This document shows, in pieces, positions 14,299-21,885 of a DNA stretch of 22,964 nucleotides. Position 1 is the stretch's first letter; each line of letters begins with the position of its first letter. Below the pieces are notes generated by a model. The model was not told the DNA's origin, made no database searches, and worked only from the letters and a program-made list of their open reading frames with translations. A program made the position numbers and the translations under genes. Source of the stretch: JBJENW01 sp051880395 (lineage in GTDB: Bacteria; Bacillota; Clostridia; Lachnospirales; Lachnospiraceae); contig JBJENW010000052.1 of NCBI GenBank assembly GCA_051880395.1, positions 1 to 22,964 of the forward strand. The letters run 5' to 3'.

Positions 14299-17166
14299 TT
14301 ATGACAATTTCGCGTGATTCTTCTTCAATGTCGCCTGAAACAGTTTTTTATACGCGTTCTTTTTCTTCGCTGGAACCTGCAATGTCAGTTTCTCGGTTCC
14401 TTTGTTCTGAATTCCGCGCACAGTTTTCAGTCTGGTGCTCTTGATGACGATCGTGCACCCTTTTTTGTTTGTGCCGAATGCCTGGCTTTCGATCGTGGTA
14501 AGCCCGGTTCCGATTGTAACTTTTTTTAGGCTCGTACACTGGTAAAAAGCGTTTGCTCGGATCGTTTTTACCGAATCTCCGATAGAAACCGTCGTCAGTT
14601 TCTTATTTTTATAAAAGGCCTTTGGCGCGATTTCTGTCACTTGATACCGGATGCCTGCATAGGTCAATACCGTCGGAACTTTGCAGCTTGTCTTTTTCTT
14701 GTCGCTTGTTCCAGTGCAGGATACGATCTTCTTTCCGTTGACGCAATACTTCAGACCGGATACGGTGACGTTTTTCTTCCACTGTGCGTACAGGGTGACG
14801 TTCTTTTTGAGGACCACCTTTTTGCCCGGTGTGATCTTCTGGCCGCTGCCGTCTGCTTTTGTATTCCAACTGTCAAAGAACAGACTGTTGCAGATTGGTG
14901 CCTGGCTTATGGTCACACGACTTCCTTCTTTGTACTGTTTTTTGCCGGAAACAAAATTTGATACCGACTTTGTTGTATTTTTCTGATACGTCAGCGTATA
15001 TGTTTTTTCCTGGGACGGCTGCTGTGATGGTTCGGACGGCGCTGTGGACGGTGACTCACTTGGTTCCTGTGATCCACTCGCTGCCTCTTTCTTTTCCCAG
15101 TTTGCTGTAAATGCGCAATCTCCTGTACTTCCCTTCGGAATCTGTACGGTTTTCTGCGGTGTCTTTTGATCTTCCCATGTCCAGCCTAAAAATGTATAGC
15201 CGCTCTTTGTCGGATTATTCAACAAAAAGGATTCTGTTTCTATTGTATATACAGAGGGATTCTGTTTTTGGAGGGTGCCTCCGTCCAATGCATAACTTAT
15301 CTTATATCGTATCGGCTCGTAGTTTGCGATCACCACCGCCATATTTTCCGGCATCCGTAATGTTGTCTCACTGCTCAGAGCGTCGTCTAATGTGACACCC
15401 GACACAGTCCATTTCGCAAACTGATAACCTTTTTTTGCCTCATCTGCCCGAATTGTCACGGTTTCTCCCGCCTGATACATTCCACTGCCAATTCCGTCTT
15501 CTACAACCAAATGATATGTAACTGTTTGATTACTTCCCTCCTGTGGCACGGTCGGCTCGCTTTCCTCACTCGGTATTGTCGGCTTTTGCGGCTGTGTCGG
15601 TTGTGTTGATGCGCTCGGTTTACTTGGAACCGTCGGGTTTGTCGGATTCTCTGAGCTGCTCGATGCTGACGGCTGCGTCGGTCTGCTTGTTCCCGGCTCC
15701 GTCGGCTTACTTGTATCACCTGGAAGCGCCGGTTCTGATGCTGTGCTGGTGCTTCCTGATGACGGCGGAAGTGTCGTTTCTTCCTCTGATGATTCACTTG
15801 ACTCCGCTTTTGACGATTCCGTCGGATTCGTCGGTTCATTTGTCGATTCTTCGTTTGTCGGTTCTTCCGATACGGAAGGCTCCTCGGACGGTTCCTGCGG
15901 GGTCTCCTGTTTCGTCACCGTCACAGGTATCGGCTCACCCAGGTCACAGACGGTATCACTTCCTTCCGCGATCTGTTCTGCAAATACATACAACTGATAC
16001 GTTCCCTCTGACAATTCTTCCGGAATGGACCATGCGGTTGTCTCTGCCTGACAGTCTTCTGCAATCTTACCGTAATACAATATGTTCCCGTCCGTATCAA
16101 GCAGCATCGCGGAAATCTGCGTTGCCTGTGGAAGTACGGATCTTGCTGCTTTATGGGAAATCGAAATTCCTTTTTTTGCATCTTTTGATGTGATCGTTCC
16201 ATCCTCTGTCTCTGCTTTTGCCTGCAGATTCTGGTCAGATGCCTGTAATGTCACATCCCAGATATCCGGTTCTTTTTCCTCTGTTTTCATGGCTTGGAAC
16301 GCGCCTTTTTTTACTTCGTCTGCCAGTAAAAAAGCGATACTTTCGGTCTTTAAATTGCAAACCGGCGCAACGCCCACCGCATCATCTGTAACTGTATCAT
16401 CAAACAGCCAGCCCTCGTGGTCTACGATTCCTGCCAGAGGCGTTCCCTCTTCGCTTTTCGAACGCAGCCACCAGTCACCGTATCCGTCTGTTTCTGCCAC
16501 GCCCTGCTTTTTGGCATACTCAGTCACTTTTAATGCGTGACTGGTGTTCGCCTTTGCCGTCCCTTGTGAATTCCAAAAGCCATATTCCGGTTTCTGTGCT
16601 TCCTCGGCACTCAGAAGAAAAAAAGATTCGCCTGTAAGCGGTGGACTATTCAGATACTCCACGGCTGCCCCTTCTGGTTTTGTCGTCTCGGCAACAGCCG
16701 CCTGCTCCTGTGTGGAAAACGTTTTTCGAAACGTTTCGTTCAGCCATTTTTGCACATGGCTATCCTGCCACTCATTTTTCTGCTCCGTCGTTTCGTTAAA
16801 CGGCACACGATCCAGAATCTGGTCGGATAACACCAGGTAGCTGTCTTTTGTTCCATCGCCATCGCTGTCGGATGCTGTATCCAGAAGGCGCCAGCGAATC
16901 GGCTTTTTTGTGCCGTCTGCTTCCTGCGCGTATGCACCAAACTGCAGATAGCTGCCACTCCAGGTTTCCATCTGTTCCGGCTGTTTCGGATTCTGCAGAT
17001 TGGAAAAATTTCCGTTCTGGCTGCGCACGATCGTCTGATAGGCTGTCTCTGTTTTTTCTCCTGCAGATACCGATATCTGAAACGGCAATCCCGGTACAAC
17101 ACTGCCAGAAACCAGCGTGATGCTTAAGCCTACGGCCAGTTTCTGAAAGATGCTCTTTTTCTTCAT
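14299..17166 (-). CDS. Large secreted protein: DUF6273-like domain, Ser/Thr/Pro stalk, InlB/Flg_new-like repeats, BspA-like LRR
   Basis: This 955-residue protein has a signal peptide (KKK start, hydrophobic 9-30, likely cut after VSA35). Residues about 70-275 look like a DUF6273 domain: a WRLLD strand, SHVQKWLN, and a YGDWWLRS motif at 229-236 ending in VAPVCNL. A calcium-loop-like DSDGDGTKD occurs at about 100-108. An Ig-like region (280-410) leads to a Ser/Thr/Pro/Glu stalk (about 411-545). Next come two repeats of the InlB B/Flg_new kind (GYTFLGWTWED, FFDSWNTKADGSG) and a BspA-type LRR tail (about 840-920: APKAFYKNKKLTTVSI, NAFYQCTSLKKVTIG). It has no LPXTG or other sorting signal, so retention may be non-covalent. 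AGGAGG precedes the start by 10 nt. It has its own promoter and terminator. Confidence 0.85.
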   Translation of the reverse strand: MKKKSIFQKLAVGLSITLVSGSVVPGLPFQISVSAGEKTETAYQTIVRSQNGNFSNLQNPKQPEQMETWSGSYLQFGAYAQEADGTKKPIRWRLLDTASDSDGDGTKDSYLVLSDQILDRVPFNETTEQKNEWQDSHVQKWLNETFRKTFSTQEQAAVAETTKPEGAAVEYLNSPPLTGESFFLLSAEEAQKPEYGFWNSQGTAKANTSHALKVTEYAKKQGVAETDGYGDWWLRSKSEEGTPLAGIVDHEGWLFDDTVTDDAVGVAPVCNLKTESIAFLLADEVKKGAFQAMKTEEKEPDIWDVTLQASDQNLQAKAETEDGTITSKDAKKGISISHKAARSVLPQATQISAMLLDTDGNILYYGKIAEDCQAETTAWSIPEELSEGTYQLYVFAEQIAEGSDTVCDLGEPIPVTVTKQETPQEPSEEPSVSEEPTNEESTNEPTNPTESSKAESSESSEEETTLPPSSGSTSTASEPALPGDTSKPTEPGTSRPTQPSASSSSENPTNPTVPSKPSASTQPTQPQKPTIPSEESEPTVPQEGSNQTVTYHLVVEDGIGSGMYQAGETVTIRADEAKKGYQFAKWTVSGVTLDDALSSETTLRMPENMAVVIANYEPIRYKISYALDGGTLQKQNPSVYTIETESFLLNNPTKSGYTFLGWTWEDQKTPQKTVQIPKGSTGDCAFTANWEKKEAASGSQEPSESPSTAPSEPSQQPSQEKTYTLTYQKNTTKSVSNFVSGKKQYKEGSRVTISQAPICNSLFFDSWNTKADGSGQKITPGKKVVLKKNVTLYAQWKKNVTVSGLKYCVNGKKIVSCTGTSDKKKTSCKVPTVLTYAGIRYQVTEIAPKAFYKNKKLTTVSIGDSVKTIRANAFYQCTSLKKVTIGTGLTTIESQAFGTNKKGCTIVIKSTRLKTVRGIQNKGTEKLTLQVPAKKKNAYKKLFQATLKKNHAKLS

Positions 17167-17204
17167 GGTTGCTTTCCCTCCTAAAATTTGTCCTTATGTA
17201 AACT

Positions 17205-17233
17205 ATTTTAATGAAACCATAATAAAAATGCAA
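17205..17233 (-). promoter_or_regulatory. Promoter of the DUF6273/LRR protein gene
   Basis: On the minus strand TTGCAT (17233-17228) and TAAAAT (17210-17205) are spaced by 17 bp. The expected start is near 17198, about 32 nt before the ATG. Confidence 0.65.
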
Positions 17234-17260
17234 GGGGTATAGAATACTTGTAAAAACAAA

Positions 17261-17296
17261 AATCTCCGGCACAAGCAATTGCCTGTGCCGAAGATT
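17261..17296 (-). terminator. Rho-independent terminator after the first Big_2/PS-repeat protein gene
   Basis: On the minus strand, AATCTTCGGCACAGG pairs with CTTGTGCCGGAGATT around a short AATTG-type loop. This is followed by a T-rich tract (TTTTGTTTTTA, 17260-17251). It lies about 35 bp beyond the stop codon and separates this unit from the next promoter. Confidence 0.9.
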
Positions 17297-17330
17297 CTAT
17301 TTTGAGAAGAGAAAAAAGATCACTCTAATA

Positions 17331-19298
17331 CTATTTAACCTTTACGGTCATTGTTACAGTTTTCTTCTTGCCATTCTTCAAGGTAACGGTTGCCTGAACT
17401 TTTACTTTTCCGGCTTTCTTTGCCTTGATCTTACCATCTTTGGATACGGTTGCAATACCAGTTGCTGTTGACTTATATGTAATCTTCTTAACATTTCCCA
17501 TATCCATCTTCTTGTTGAATGCCAATTTCGTTGATTTGTTCTTCTTCAACGTTGTGGTTGTTTTCTGTGGTGCAACGGTCTTTAAGACTGCTTTTTCCAC
17601 TTTCTTTGTATCGCTCTCATTTAAGAACTGGTAATTACCCTTTCCTTTCAGAGTTGCGCTCAGACTTCCGTCTTTTCCAACTTTGTAAGTTGTTGCATTG
17701 ACTAAGGTCTTCTTTCCTGTCTTCGGATCAACTTTCACGATGGTCAGTTTCTTACCTTTCTTAAGGTCTGTAGCATTTACATTTAAGGTGTATGCAGTCT
17801 TACCTTTCTTATCGGTAACTGTCTGTGTAACCTTAATGTTCTTTGTTCCTGCTGCAGCCTGCAACTGTTTTGTTACAGAAGCAGAAATGACTCCTTTTGT
17901 TCCGGATTTTGTTGTTGTTCCTTTTTTCTTCACAGAAGTTGTGATGGTTTTCTTACCTTTTGCATTTGTCTTCACAGTAACGGTTGCATCTACATTCTTC
18001 TCTGCATTCTTGATTACAGATGTTTTCACCTTTGTTACGTTTCCTTTTTTGTCCGTTGTCTTTACTTCTGTAACGGCAACTTTCTTACCGGAAGCGTTCT
18101 TCTTTGTAGAAGTTGTGGTCTGTTTTACAGAACCATCTTTCTTGGTTTCTTTTACGATTTTTGTTCCGTCTGGTTTCTTTGTTGTAACAACAGTTGTTCC
18201 ATCCGCTTTCTTCTCTGTCGTAACTTTGGTTCCGTCTGGTTTTGTAACCGTTACTTTATCCGGTGTGCTCGGTTTTGTGCTTGGAGCTTCACTTGGTTTT
18301 GTGCTTGGCTCTGTGCTTGGAGCTGTACTTGGTTCTACACTCGGTGTTGTACTCGGTTCTGTACTTGGTTCTACACTCGGTGTTGTGCTCGGTTCTGTGC
18401 TTGGAGCTTCACTCGGTGTTGTACTCGGCTCTGTACTTGGTTCTACACTTGGAACTTCACTTGGTGCTTCACTCGGTGCTGTACTTGGCTCTACGCTTGG
18501 TGTCTCACTTGGGTTTTCACTCGGTGCTACACTAGTAGCGTCGCTCGGTGTGGAGGTCGCCGGTGTTGATACTTCAGATCCACTCGGTACAGATGTACTT
18601 GGTGTGGATACCTCAGATCCGCTTGGTACGGATGTGCTTGGTGTGGATGCATTGGAACCACTTGGATTTACAGCCGGTGTGGAAACCTTTGGTGTAGAAA
18701 CCTTTGGTGTAGAAACCTTTGGTGTAGAAACTTCACTTGATTCACCTGTGCTTGTCTGATCATCTGTCTGACTTGGTTTACTTGTGCTTGTCTGATCATC
18801 TGTCTGACTTGGTTTACTTGTGCTTCCACTTGAACCCGCATCTTTTGCAGTTACAGTTACATTTACTGTTCCTGTTAATTTTCCAGCCTTAATAGTTACA
18901 GTTGTGTTACCTACAGCTATACCAGTAATTGTTACAGTCGTATTTCCAGACTCTACAGTTGCAATATTTGCATTACCACTTGTTGCAATTACCGTAACTT
19001 GACCAACAGTTTGATCTGTCGTCTCCTCAGCTGTTTGTTCTTTCGTTTGGTCAACAGTTTGATCTGGACTTAGCTCTATCGTTGCCTTTTCGCCTACCTT
19101 AATTGCTACTTGATCCGGACTAAGATATAACGTATTTCCTGCTCCAGCCTCCGACGCGTTTCCCTCAGTTGCAAATACATGATTACCCAATGACATAGTT
19201 ACAACCATACATACTACCAGGAACATTGACAGCATTTTTTTCGCTGTAAACATTCCCTCTTTTCCCTTTTGGGAATTAAATTCTACCATTTCCTTCAT
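17331..19298 (-). CDS. Secreted Lys-rich repeat protein with Big_2-like domains and Pro/Ser stalk (paralogue 1)
   Basis: This protein has 655 residues from the chosen start. A secretion signal (hydrophobic 22-43, likely cut after VFA43) is followed by a Big_2-like domain (about 55-150) interrupted by a DQT/EQT-rich insert. Then come a Ser/Thr/Pro stalk (155-346) of several short tandem repeats, about four 11-residue K-x-DG-[ST] repeats (347-398), and a very basic C-terminal module (399-655) ending in a Big_2-like domain (GIATVSKDGKIKAKKAGKV). The module is nearly identical to the C-terminus of the next gene. No cell-wall sorting motif is seen. The ATG at 19298 follows GGGAG at 6 nt; an alternative start at MFTAKK, 15 residues later, would give a more usual signal peptide. 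Function is unknown; a cell-surface or matrix role is an inference. Confidence 0.8.
   Translation of the reverse strand: MKEMVEFNSQKGKEGMFTAKKMLSMFLVVCMVVTMSLGNHVFATEGNASEAGAGNTLYLSPDQVAIKVGEKATIELSPDQTVDQTKEQTAEETTDQTVGQVTVIATSGNANIATVESGNTTVTITGIAVGNTTVTIKAGKLTGTVNVTVTAKDAGSSGSTSKPSQTDDQTSTSKPSQTDDQTSTGESSEVSTPKVSTPKVSTPKVSTPAVNPSGSNASTPSTSVPSGSEVSTPSTSVPSGSEVSTPATSTPSDATSVAPSENPSETPSVEPSTAPSEAPSEVPSVEPSTEPSTTPSEAPSTEPSTTPSVEPSTEPSTTPSVEPSTAPSTEPSTKPSEAPSTKPSTPDKVTVTKPDGTKVTTEKKADGTTVVTTKKPDGTKIVKETKKDGSVKQTTTSTKKNASGKKVAVTEVKTTDKKGNVTKVKTSVIKNAEKNVDATVTVKTNAKGKKTITTSVKKKGTTTKSGTKGVISASVTKQLQAAAGTKNIKVTQTVTDKKGKTAYTLNVNATDLKKGKKLTIVKVDPKTGKKTLVNATTYKVGKDGSLSATLKGKGNYQFLNESDTKKVEKAVLKTVAPQKTTTTLKKNKSTKLAFNKKMDMGNVKKITYKSTATGIATVSKDGKIKAKKAGKVKVQATVTLKNGKKKTVTMTVKVK
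18259..18540 (-). repeat. Tandem repeats encoding the PS-rich stalk of paralogue 1
   Basis: Degenerate 12/24-bp units of the type ACTTGGTTCTGTGCTCGG encode an alternating [AV]EPS / STxPS pattern (period four to eight residues). The reverse strand of this block stays open for a long stretch purely because of the repeat. Confidence 0.85.
18562..18639 (-). repeat. Two 39-bp direct repeats (13 residues each)
   Basis: Units 18562-18600 and 18601-18639 are about 85% identical and each encodes STSVPSGSEVSTP. Confidence 0.85.
18676..18735 (-). repeat. Four 15-bp direct repeats (KVSTP)
   Basis: GGTGTAGAAACCTTT occurs at 18691 and 18706, with near-identical flanking copies at 18676 and 18721. They encode consecutive VSTPK pentamers in the stalk of paralogue 1. 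Confidence 0.9.
18748..18819 (-). repeat. Two perfect 36-bp direct repeats (12 residues each)
   Basis: Units 18748-18783 and 18784-18819 are identical over 36 bp and encode SKPSQTDDQTST twice, implying a very recent duplication or a slippage-prone site. Confidence 0.95.
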
Positions 19299-19335
19299 TC
19301 CTTTCTCCCATTTTAGTATTCGATGTTTGTTGTTT

Positions 19336-19344
19336 CCTCCTTTC
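19336..19344 (-). promoter_or_regulatory. Orphan Shine-Dalgarno GAAAGGAGG in the 5' leader of paralogue 1
   Basis: A perfect GAAAGGAGG lies about 16-24 nt after the expected transcript start, but no ATG, GTG or TTG is at a usable distance: the CDS start is 37 nt away. The same 9-mer acts as an mRNA 5' stabiliser (STAB-SD) in the Bacillus thuringiensis cry3A leader, so a stabilising role is possible. Confidence 0.45.
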
Positions 19345-19366
19345 AACAAATTTCGAATCTGTTTAC

Positions 19367-19395
19367 ATTGTATTCGCGTAATTTAAAATTGTCAA
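19367..19395 (-). promoter_or_regulatory. Promoter of paralogue 1
   Basis: On the minus strand TTGACA (19395-19390) and TACAAT (19372-19367) are spaced by 17 bp. The start is expected near 19360. In the 361-bp gap 19299-19659 I see only this promoter, its leader, and the terminator of the upstream gene. Confidence 0.85.
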
Positions 19396-19590
19396 TATTT
19401 TCTTTGTATTTATTTCAATTCTTTTCTCCTAAATGGAATTTTACATAAAAAAATCGTTTTCTCATGCCATTTTGTCGCATACACTCTATTTTGTTCCAAT
19501 ATCCGTGTAAATACTGACTCATTTTTTTGCAATATGGGATATTCTAACTATAAACGTGTCGAAAAACAGACTTACGAACAGAACAAAAAA

Positions 19591-19624
19591 ATCTCCGACA
19601 CAAATATCCTGTTGTGTCGGAGAC
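19591..19624 (-). terminator. Rho-independent terminator after paralogue 2
   Basis: A perfect 13-bp stem (GTCTCCGACACAA with TTGTGTCGGAGAT on the minus strand), an 8-nt loop and a following run of seven Ts lie about 35 bp beyond the stop codon. It resembles the terminator of paralogue 1 in sequence and position. Confidence 0.95.
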
Positions 19625-19659
19625 TTTATTTCGAGAAGAGAAAAAAGATTATTTCAAAA

Positions 19660-21396
19660 CTACTTCACCTTTACGGTCATTGTTATGGTTTTCTTTTTGC
19701 CATTCTTCAAGGTAACGGTTGCCTGAACTTTTACTTTTCCGGCTTTCTTTGCCTTAATCTTACCATCTTTAGATACGGTTGCAATACCAGTTTCTGCTGA
19801 CTTATATGTAATCTTCTTGACATTTCCCATATCCATCTTCTTGCTGAATTCCAGTTTCGTTGATTTGTTTTTCTTCAACGTTGTAGTTGTTTTCTTTGGT
19901 GCAACCGTCTTCAAAACTGCCTTTTCCATTTTCTTTGTGTCATCTGCATTCAAGAACTGATATGTTCCCTTGCCCTTTATGGTTGCGCTGATATTTCCGC
20001 CTGCGCTTACCTTATAGGTTGTCGCATTGACTAAGGTCTTCTTTCCGGTCTTCGGATCAACTTTGACAATGGTCAGTTTCTTGCCTTTCTTCAGATCGTT
20101 CGCATTGGCTTTTAATGTGTATGCCGTCTTGCCTTTCTTGTCTGTGACTGCCTGGCTGATCTGAATGTTCTTAACTCCGGCTGCTTCCTGTACCTGTTTT
20201 GTCACTGCAGCGGAAATGGATCCTTTTGTTCCGGATTTTGTTGTTGTTCCCTTTTTCTTTACAGTAGCGGCATATGTTTTCTTGCCCTTAGAATCCGTTT
20301 TGATCGATACCGTTGCGTCTACATTTTTCTCTACTTTCTGGATGACAAGTTTTTTCTCTTTGGATGTCACTTTTCCTTTGGCATCTTTCTTGGTCACCTC
20401 TGTCACTGCAACTTTTTTACCTTCTTTGTTTTTCTGGGTATTTGTTGAAGTTATTTTTGAAGTACCATCTGCCGCTTTCTCGGTCTTCTTTGTCGATCCA
20501 TCTGCTTTTTTCTCGGTCTTCACATAAGAGCCATCTGCTTCTTTCTCAGTCTTAATCGTTGAACCGTCTGGTTTTGTCTCTTTCTTTACATAAGATCCGT
20601 CCGGTTTCTTTTCGGTTTTAATGACTGTTCCGTCTGCTTTGTTCTCTACCTTGTTGGTCGTACCATCTGCTGCAGTTTCTGTCTTAACAGTACTTCCATC
20701 CGGTTTTTCCTCTGTAACTACGGTAGAACCATCCGGTTTTGTCTCTGTGGTGACTTTTGTACCGTCATCTTTGACTTCCGTCTTAATATCTGAGCTCGGT
20801 GCCTCTGTACTTGGAGCTTCACTTGGTTCTGTGCTCGGTGCTTCACTTGGCTCTGTACTCGGTGCTATGCTTGGCTCTGTACTCGGTGCTACGCTCGGCT
20901 CTGTGCCCGGTGCTTCACTTGGCTCTGTGCTCGGTGCTACGCTCGGCTCTGTGCTCGGTGCTTCACTTGGCTCTGTACTCGGTGCTACACTCGGATTTTC
21001 ACTCGGTGCTGCGCTTGGCTCCGTACTTGGTGCTTCACTCGGATTCGTACTCGGTGCTACACTTGGATTCGTACTCGGTGCTACACTTGGATTCGTACTC
21101 GGTGCTGTGCTTGGCTCCGTACTTGGTGCTACACTTGGATTCGTACTTGGTGCTTCACTTGGTTTTACACTCGGCTTCACGCTTGGTTTTACACTTGGCT
21201 TCGTACTTGGCGCTGGATCCTTACTTGTTTCATCACTCGGCTCCGTTACTACATCACCCGATGAAAGCATCCCGACGGTTCCTTCTTTTGTCTCTTTGGC
21301 TCCACTGCCATACGCCGAAATCCCAAAACTGCCGCATGCCAATACGGCGGACAATGCAATCGCAAGTCCTTTTTTGGATAAATGATTAAATTTCAT
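19660..21396 (-). CDS. Secreted Lys-rich repeat protein with PS-rich stalk and Big_2-like tail (paralogue 2)
   Basis: This 578-residue protein has a classical signal peptide (MKFNHLSKKGLAIALSAVLA, cut near residue 28). Residues 59-201 are a regular eight-residue [AV]PSTEPS-type stalk. Residues 202-312 contain about nine 11-residue repeats of the type KPDGSTVKTEK. Residues 313-578 form the lysine-rich module shared with paralogue 1, ending in a Big_2-like domain and VKVK. It lacks the N-terminal Big_2-like domain of paralogue 1 and has more DG repeats (about nine versus four). There is no LPXTG; with so many lysines the tail could bind anionic wall polymers, which is inference. AAGGAGG lies 7 nt before the ATG, with a strong promoter upstream. 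The two genes look like a tandem duplication that also copied the terminator region. Confidence 0.85.
   Translation of the reverse strand: MKFNHLSKKGLAIALSAVLACGSFGISAYGSGAKETKEGTVGMLSSGDVVTEPSDETSKDPAPSTKPSVKPSVKPSVKPSEAPSTNPSVAPSTEPSTAPSTNPSVAPSTNPSVAPSTNPSEAPSTEPSAAPSENPSVAPSTEPSEAPSTEPSVAPSTEPSEAPGTEPSVAPSTEPSIAPSTEPSEAPSTEPSEAPSTEAPSSDIKTEVKDDGTKVTTETKPDGSTVVTEEKPDGSTVKTETAADGTTNKVENKADGTVIKTEKKPDGSYVKKETKPDGSTIKTEKEADGSYVKTEKKADGSTKKTEKAADGTSKITSTNTQKNKEGKKVAVTEVTKKDAKGKVTSKEKKLVIQKVEKNVDATVSIKTDSKGKKTYAATVKKKGTTTKSGTKGSISAAVTKQVQEAAGVKNIQISQAVTDKKGKTAYTLKANANDLKKGKKLTIVKVDPKTGKKTLVNATTYKVSAGGNISATIKGKGTYQFLNADDTKKMEKAVLKTVAPKKTTTTLKKNKSTKLEFSKKMDMGNVKKITYKSAETGIATVSKDGKIKAKKAGKVKVQATVTLKNGKKKTITMTVKVK
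20793..21220 (-). repeat. Tandem repeats encoding the PS-rich stalk of paralogue 2
   Basis: About eighteen degenerate 24-bp units (built around CTCGGTGCTACACTTGG) encode eight-residue APSTEPSV-like repeats. Several adjacent units are nearly identical, so length variation between strains is expected. Confidence 0.9.
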
Positions 21397-21432
21397 ATGT
21401 ATCCCTCCTTATTAATTTTCTGGCACAATTCC

Positions 21433-21461
21433 ATGATACTATTTCGCGCGATTTTTGTCAA
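21433..21461 (-). promoter_or_regulatory. Promoter of paralogue 2
   Basis: On the minus strand a consensus TTGACA (21461-21456) and TATCAT (21438-21433) are spaced by 17 bp, with the start expected near 21426, about 30 nt before the ATG. Confidence 0.85.
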
Positions 21462-21640
21462 ATATAATGCGATTTTCTTTTCATTTCTCTATGCTTTTTC
21501 TTCTGATTTTCGTATATTATGCGAATTTCTACTATAAGGAAAGCTTTCCTCTGCTCCGACATTTTCTTCGAGAAACGGTCCTCCAATCCACTGCTGGTAC
21601 TTGCATTTCCATTCTCCTTATATTCCTCCATAAATTTTGT

Positions 21641-21672
21641 AGCTGTAAAATTTTAAGTTGAATTTTACAGCT
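21641..21672. promoter_or_regulatory. Perfect 12-bp inverted repeat, terminator-like or operator
   Basis: AGCTGTAAAATT (21641-21652) pairs perfectly with AATTTTACAGCT (21661-21672). On the plus strand it runs into TTTTT, like a terminator, yet no plus-strand gene precedes it. It could instead end transcription from the right-hand minus-strand gene, or act as an operator, since it overlaps the -35 of the putative promoter of the antitoxin remnant. Confidence 0.6.
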
Positions 21673-21686
21673 TTTTCGCATATAAA
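21658..21686 (+). promoter_or_regulatory. Putative promoter of the antitoxin remnant
   Basis: TTGAAT (21658-21663) and TATAAA (21681-21686) are spaced by 17 bp. A start near 21693 would give a leader with AAGGGAG (21716-21722) ten bases before the ATG at 21733. The region is AT-rich, so chance matches are possible. Confidence 0.45.
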
Positions 21687-21732
21687 AAATACAGTGATAA
21701 CAAAGATGAATTAAGAAGGGAGACCGGTGTAT

Positions 21733-21841
21733 ATGGCGAATATTTACCCGTATCAGACTTGAGAAATTATAATGAAGTTTTGTTCGTCCTTCTGTCTTGG
21801 TAAATCCGGCAACTTATAATTTTCTCGAAAGAATTTATAAT
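21733..21841 (+). pseudogene. Broken Phd/YefM-type antitoxin gene
   Basis: From the ATG at 21733 the frame reads MANIYP and then loses register: it stops after MANIYPYQT. Restoring one base gives PVSDLRNYNEVL, the typical N-terminus of Phd/YefM antitoxins. That frame ends at 21801-21803, but from 21782 another frame reads RPSVLVNPATYNFLERIYN, which resembles the later strand-and-helix part of the same family (TKNG-x-P-x-VLV-x-x-x-x-Y-x-x-LER). The middle of the gene is therefore missing as well. A ribosome binding site and a possible promoter are kept. No toxin gene follows; the minus-strand AAA protein gene occupies the space. This is the only plus-strand gene trace in the window. The family call rests on my recall of the motif, not on a search. 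Confidence 0.6.
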
Positions 21842-21885
21842 CAAAATACCCAAAAACTTTCCTTTCTTCCGGATTCGCTACATAT

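Noticed and set aside
17698..18759. Plus-strand open frame of 353 codons opposite paralogue 1
   Set aside because: It is the antisense of repetitive PS/Lys-rich coding sequence, with a low-complexity product (LGSVLG repeats), no ribosome binding site and no start context. The minus strand has promoter, signal peptide and terminator.
20621..21385. Plus-strand open frame of 254 codons opposite paralogue 2
   Set aside because: Same cause: the 24-bp repeats leave the opposite strand open. The product is a glycine/leucine repeat with no plausible initiation site.
21455..21661. Plus-strand 68-codon hydrophobic frame ending near the hairpin at 21641
   Set aside because: It has a TTG start without a ribosome binding site and overlaps the divergent promoter of paralogue 2; the AT-rich composition alone explains the hydrophobic residues.
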